The notes beneath the pieces were generated by a model that saw only the letters and a program-made list of their open reading frames with translations, did not search any database and was not told where the DNA came from. A stretch of DNA of 45,481 bases, taken from Candidatus Poribacteria bacterium (GTDB taxonomy: Bacteria; Poribacteria; WGA-4E; WGA-3G). The stretch is taken from NCBI GenBank assembly GCA_003635185.1, contig PYJA01000140.1:17339-62819 (forward strand), given 5' to 3'. Made by a program: the position numbers and the translations under genes. This document shows, in pieces, positions 44,109-45,481 of the stretch. Each line of letters begins with the position of its first letter. The first letter of the stretch is position 1.

Positions 44109-45161
44109 ATGAATGCATCAAGCGACACACCGCGTCACGATTATGAACCTTTTCGCGTCGGATTTTTGAATGTAGCCTCGTATTCACACATGCCGTTATG
44201 GGCACCAGCCATTAATCCGCGTGTCGGCCAGAAAGATACACCTTTCACGGGAATGCGCATCACACACTGTTGGGATATTGAATACGACAAAGCAAAAGAG
44301 ATCGCTGAATCTTACGGTTGCAAAGCGGTGAAGAATTTCGATGACATGTTAGGAAAGGTAGATGGCGTAATTTCAGGTGGATACTATAACCATCCGTGGA
44401 ACCATATCCTGCATGAACCTTATCTTGAAGCGGGTTTACCGAACCTTATCAATCGTCCATTTGCGAATTCCCTCGCCAAAGCGCGAAAAATGATAGCGTT
44501 GGCGGAGAAACACGGCGCAACAATCCTTGCCCCCTCAAGTCACGAACATAACGATCCAATCTCACGCGCGAAGGCATGGGCAAAAGATAAGCAAATCGTC
44601 TGCTACACAGCCACCAACTCGTTTGACGACTATCCCACACACGGCATTCACGGTGTCTATATGGTGTGCAAGGCAATTGCTGAGGCAGGAAATCCTGTTG
44701 TATCCGTAGCATATCAGGCAGATAGTTGGCATAGCCCTCCCGGTGTTATCACTTTTGAACACGTTGATAATGAGGGACACCAATTTTATGGGACGCTTCA
44801 TCAGGTAAGCGGGTCATGGGGGACTGTGCAGATTCACACGCACGCAGCTTACGGTGGAGAAAATTTTAGAATCCACACTGGCACAGGTTATCCTTTTGAT
44901 AAGACAGAAATCTGGGTGCCGACAATCTGGGCATTTCAGAACATGGCACTGTACAACGAAATGCCGCAAACCTTTGGGCAGCTTCAGCACAAGACCAACG
45001 TCTTTCTTGCCGGGTGGAAGTCAATTTTAGAAAACGATGGGAAACCTGTGAAACTGACAGATGTTCCCGAAGAGTGGGAGTCTCCCGCAGAACTACCGAA
45101 TCACCCTGATCACAATACTGTATCGTTGTTTCAGAAGAAATTTGGGGACGGTTCAATATAA
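44109..45161 (+). CDS. Gfo/Idh/MocA-fold protein lacking the usual signature residues
   Basis: This 350-residue protein has the Gfo/Idh/MocA architecture: N-terminal Rossmann part (FRVGFLNVASYSHMPLWA), CWDIEYDKAKEIAESYG, a DGVISGGYYNHPWNH segment, LARKM-type helix, then a C-terminal beta-sheet domain (YQADSWHSPPGVITFEH). The family's GxGxxG nucleotide loop is absent (VGFLNVAS), and the catalytic EKP is replaced by NRPFANS. It may not be an active dehydrogenase. AAAGGAG precedes the ATG. It stands alone between decayed MITEs and an IS. Confidence 0.7.
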   Translation: MNASSDTPRHDYEPFRVGFLNVASYSHMPLWAPAINPRVGQKDTPFTGMRITHCWDIEYDKAKEIAESYGCKAVKNFDDMLGKVDGVISGGYYNHPWNHILHEPYLEAGLPNLINRPFANSLAKARKMIALAEKHGATILAPSSHEHNDPISRAKAWAKDKQIVCYTATNSFDDYPTHGIHGVYMVCKAIAEAGNPVVSVAYQADSWHSPPGVITFEHVDNEGHQFYGTLHQVSGSWGTVQIHTHAAYGGENFRIHTGTGYPFDKTEIWVPTIWAFQNMALYNEMPQTFGQLQHKTNVFLAGWKSILENDGKPVKLTDVPEEWESPAELPNHPDHNTVSLFQKKFGDGSI

Positions 45162-45204
45162 GTGTTCAGGTGGATTATCCGATATCTGAACTAAAAGCAA
45201 TGTA

Positions 45205-45290
45205 AACGCGGCTTAAAACCGGGCCTACAGATAATTTGCATCGGGTTAAAGTCCCCTTAAATAAGGGGACTTTAAGGGTTAAAAACATCT
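45205..45290. repeat. REP-like hairpin and remnant of a MITE interior
   Basis: CGCGGCTTAAAACCGGGCC followed by CTAC (45207-45228) is a GTAG-headed hairpin on the minus strand. Then AAAGTCCCCTTAAATAAGGG and its complement (45248-45273, 11-bp stem) followed by TTAAAAA resembles the interior of the MITEs at 11233 and 40975. No gene is seen here. Confidence 0.45.
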
Positions 45291-45358
45291 AAATGACTAT
45301 TTTGGATAAAGTATGCTCCATCTCTGCTCAATTTACGTCTGTTCTAATTCAACTATAT

Positions 45359-45481
45359 CAGGACTTACGCAAAATACTTGTAATATTTCTCTCCTATGGC
45401 TAATATAGTCTATAAGGAGGTTCATAAAATGACAAAACCAACACGTCTTGATTATTGTCAATATCTACTCACGACCCGTGT
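45359..45481 (+). mobile_element. Left end of an IS with CAGGACTTACGC terminus
   Basis: Bases from 45359 read CAGGACTTACGCA, the same 13 bases that end the MITEs. A 70-base leader with GGAGG precedes a transposase start. The element continues past the window, so its right end and target duplication cannot be checked. Confidence 0.75.
45429..45481 (+). CDS. 5' end of an IS transposase (partial)
   Basis: The frame opens MTKPTRLDYCQYLLTTRV after AAGGAGG at 45415-45421. It resembles, as I remember them, transposase N-termini of the IS701/IS4-like group in cyanobacteria and Poribacteria. Only 17 complete codons are visible, so the family is tentative. IS701 elements usually make a 4-bp duplication whereas the related MITEs show 5 bp. 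Confidence 0.65.
   Translation, partial: MTKPTRLDYCQYLLTTR

Overview
The window is a bacterial chromosome segment of moderate GC. It is dense in accessory genes and repeats, and I see no rRNA, tRNA or CRISPR. The gene content suggests Candidatus Poribacteria or a related PVC/FCB-type lineage, probably from an environmental or metagenomic assembly. Pointers are a CotH-ankyrin fusion, a Uma2 nuclease, a MoxR/DUF58/BatA/VWA-GATase/DUF4175 gene set, planctomycete-like secreted proteins and many small interspersed repeats. This placement is inference from gene content, not a computed phylogeny.

Layout. 1-7707 is on the minus strand: the 5' end of an unknown gene, then a two-gene restriction/defence-like unit made of a PLD-nuclease/SNF2-type helicase followed by an Eco57I-type DNA methylase. 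Tandem GTAG-headed hairpins lie between the two, and a repeat supplies the methylase stop codon. 7837-12279 (plus) holds a secreted CotH-ankyrin protein, a Uma2 nuclease, a MITE with a target-site duplication, and an overlapping pair of unknown small genes. 12392-20122 is a sugar-acid/glyoxylate region: a YjhG-type xylonate dehydratase, a VanZ-like protein, a lipoprotein, a KdgK-type kinase coupled to a tiny membrane zinc-finger protein, malate synthase G with a clear sigma-70-type promoter, and an L-fuconolactonase-like hydrolase. 20200-21528 is an intact ISAs1-family insertion sequence, followed by a PD-(D/E)XK-type protein.

22568-43561 (plus) is a long envelope/secretion-associated operon: MoxR, DUF58, BatA-VWA, VWA-GATase, DUF4175 and a partner protein, a GH43/130-like propeller, two tandem CarboxypepD_reg paralogues, a terpene-cyclase-fold repeat protein and an 800-residue secreted repeat protein. 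It is interrupted at 28880-31941 by an accessory cassette: two GIY-YIG (T5orf172-like) genes and a single-chain fusion of a DarT-like DNA ADP-ribosyltransferase to a DarG-like macrodomain. This fusion is the most striking gene here.

43562-45481 contains decayed MITEs, a Gfo/Idh/MocA-fold gene, and the left end of an IS whose terminal sequence matches the MITEs, suggesting it (or a relative) mobilised them.
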